Of a stretch of DNA of 64,000 nt, positions 31,677 to 64,000 are shown piece by piece; within the stretch, counting starts at the first letter, position 1, and each line of letters opens with the position of its first letter. The position numbers were made by a program, and so were the translations under genes. The notes under the pieces were generated by a model that was given only the letters and a program-made list of their open reading frames with translations, was not told the origin of the DNA and ran no database searches. Origin of the DNA: Zoroaster sp. YZ-2022 (taxonomy: Eukaryota > Echinodermata > Asteroidea > Forcipulatida > Zoroasteridae); the NCBI GenBank assembly GCA_029582265.1, contig CM055819.1, positions 31,039,164 to 31,103,163 of the forward strand, given 5' to 3'.

Positions 31677-32093
31677 CAAGCTGTGATCAGGTGTCTGCTT
31701 AATTTGTTGTGTCCTAGTTAAAACATTTGTGATAATGCATTAAAATTGTGTGTATATACACTGAATTAATTTGAACTGCAAATGATTTTCACTTCTCTTA
31801 CAGGTTTTCCACATTAAAAAAATATAAATAACCAAATAAAAATAAAAAATAACAATAAAAAATTAGTGAAAAGATTAATGCCATCATCAGTAAGTTTCAT
31901 AAAAAATTATTACAATTCAAAACTTTTGCTATTTTTGAATTACTAATTCTATACATTACCTTCATTTAAGGTGGTAGTATATATAGGGGGAGGAAGGTTG
32001 GGACCAATAGAGAGCATGCCATACTTAAATGCCACCGGAAAAGATTTGAAAGCACACAATTGAGGGAACAGGGAAATCAACCCAAGTGGTAGC

Positions 32094-32245
32094 CTGAAGA
32101 TCTGACATCACGCTTTGAGCTAGAGAGGCGCGTGAATTACGCCAGATCCTGGCCGTGCAGCCGCCATATTTTTCCCCATGCTGAACTTTGACCTTGGTTG
32201 GTAGCTAGCGCGCGTAAACCTCGAAGCGTGACGTCAGATCTTCAG
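32094..32245. mobile_element. Small inverted-repeat element
   Basis: ctgaagatctgacatcacgc at the left mirrors gcgtgacgtcagatcttcag at the right. Just beyond, at 32297-32329, cctgtctatatcct...aggatatagacagg forms a perfect 14-bp stem with a 4-base loop. Confidence 0.6.
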
Positions 32246-32834
32246 CACGACGCGTTAACGTATCCAATTAAATCCTTTGAGTGGTACACCTGGAGCCTGT
32301 CTATATCCTTGATAGGATATAGACAGGGGACCAGTCTAAACTATGCCTTGCTTCTCTTTTACTCAGGAGTATAAATGGACACCTGTGAGGGTAGAGGTTG
32401 ATGTTGTGTTTGAAAAAACCTCTGAAGGTTTGGCAGCTCGGGCTGCATATTTAAGGAGCGGAGAAAGATTACGGGAATAATACTGGCTCAATGACCAGTC
32501 TACCCAAGTGGCAGATATGAAGAAGCTGCTGATTCAACCATTCTGCTGAAAAAAAATGTCTATGTTAAATATAATCGTCTGACCATAGATGCTCTGGATT
32601 TAATTTAAAACTGTTGATGGTTTAATTTTTAAGAAATTCAGAGGGAGAGGGGCTTTGGGGGCGGGGCTTGAGGGGCTTAGGTAGGGGGTGCTTCAGCCCC
32701 CAAGCCCTCTCTAGGTAAAAGGTGGCTGTAATTAAAAGTTGGCTACCCAGGAACAAAACAAAATTATAAAACTGTCATCAAAAAGATGCATTTGTCCACA
32801 CCCCTGATACTTAAGATGGGATATGTTTCACCTT

Positions 32835-32840
32835 TTTATT
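32835..32840 (-). terminator. Candidate poly(A) signal of gene A
   Basis: An AATAAA hexamer on the minus strand lies about 130 bases downstream of the proposed stop codon at 32967. No downstream GU-rich check was possible. Confidence 0.4.
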
Positions 32841-32966
32841 TACATGTGGCCTCATCAATTATCTTCATATTTGAATGATTACCAAAGAGGCTCTAAATCA
32901 TAAGCTAAACCGGTTGTCAGATTGATATTGTTTAACAGAGAGATTTTTCTCAGCAGAATGTTGCGC

Positions 32967-64000
<31,034 letters not shown>

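Noticed and set aside
30350..31721. Two long open frames (438 codons plus, 362 codons minus)
   Set aside because: Both are by-products of the 81-bp tandem repeat, whose period is a multiple of three.

Overview
The window is animal genomic DNA: AT-rich, intron-rich and crowded with small transposons. Two multi-exon genes lie head to tail on the minus strand. The EGF, CUB and FN3 extracellular proteins, the class 1-1 exon style, and the tRNA-type SINEs and 'gggaaggtac' repeats suggest a marine invertebrate deuterostome. An echinoderm, perhaps a sea star, is my best guess. This is inference from repeat and gene style; no sequence search was possible.

Gene A (64000 down to 32967, 5' end outside the window) encodes a single-pass membrane protein. 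I traced 29 exons: 20 single-EGF exons, one exon carrying CUB plus EGF, 6 more single-EGF exons, a transmembrane exon and a short tyrosine-rich cytoplasmic exon. That gives at least 1308 residues, 27 EGF domains and one CUB. Every extracellular exon starts and ends in phase 1. It resembles fibropellin or Notch-like EGF proteins, but has neither an avidin-like end nor a kinase.

Gene B (24405 down to 3526) is a complete receptor tyrosine kinase: signal peptide, three FN3 modules, three or four EGF modules, a transmembrane segment, and an intact kinase domain spread over nine exons with a short tail containing a YYENV motif. The kinase is most like the Tie/FGFR-type group. Three extracellular modules are damaged in this haplotype. 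FN3-3 is split by a 1153-bp hAT-type insertion with a perfect 8-bp target duplication, EGF-2 has lost frame, and EGF-4 lacks a normal splice donor. All three are symmetrical 1-1 exons, so skipping them would keep the kinase in frame.

The intergenic space (about 24.4-32.9 kb) holds a 1.3-kb array of an 81-bp repeat (open on both strands), two adjacent foldback elements, other MITEs, a recent SINE, and low-complexity DNA. The introns carry at least eight hAT-type elements with exact 8-bp duplications, SINEs of two tRNA-derived families, one RTE-like LINE tail, PIF/Harbinger-like and TA-duplicating MITEs, and several tandem repeats. I saw no rRNA genes, CRISPR arrays or bacterial features, and no convincing functional tRNA gene.
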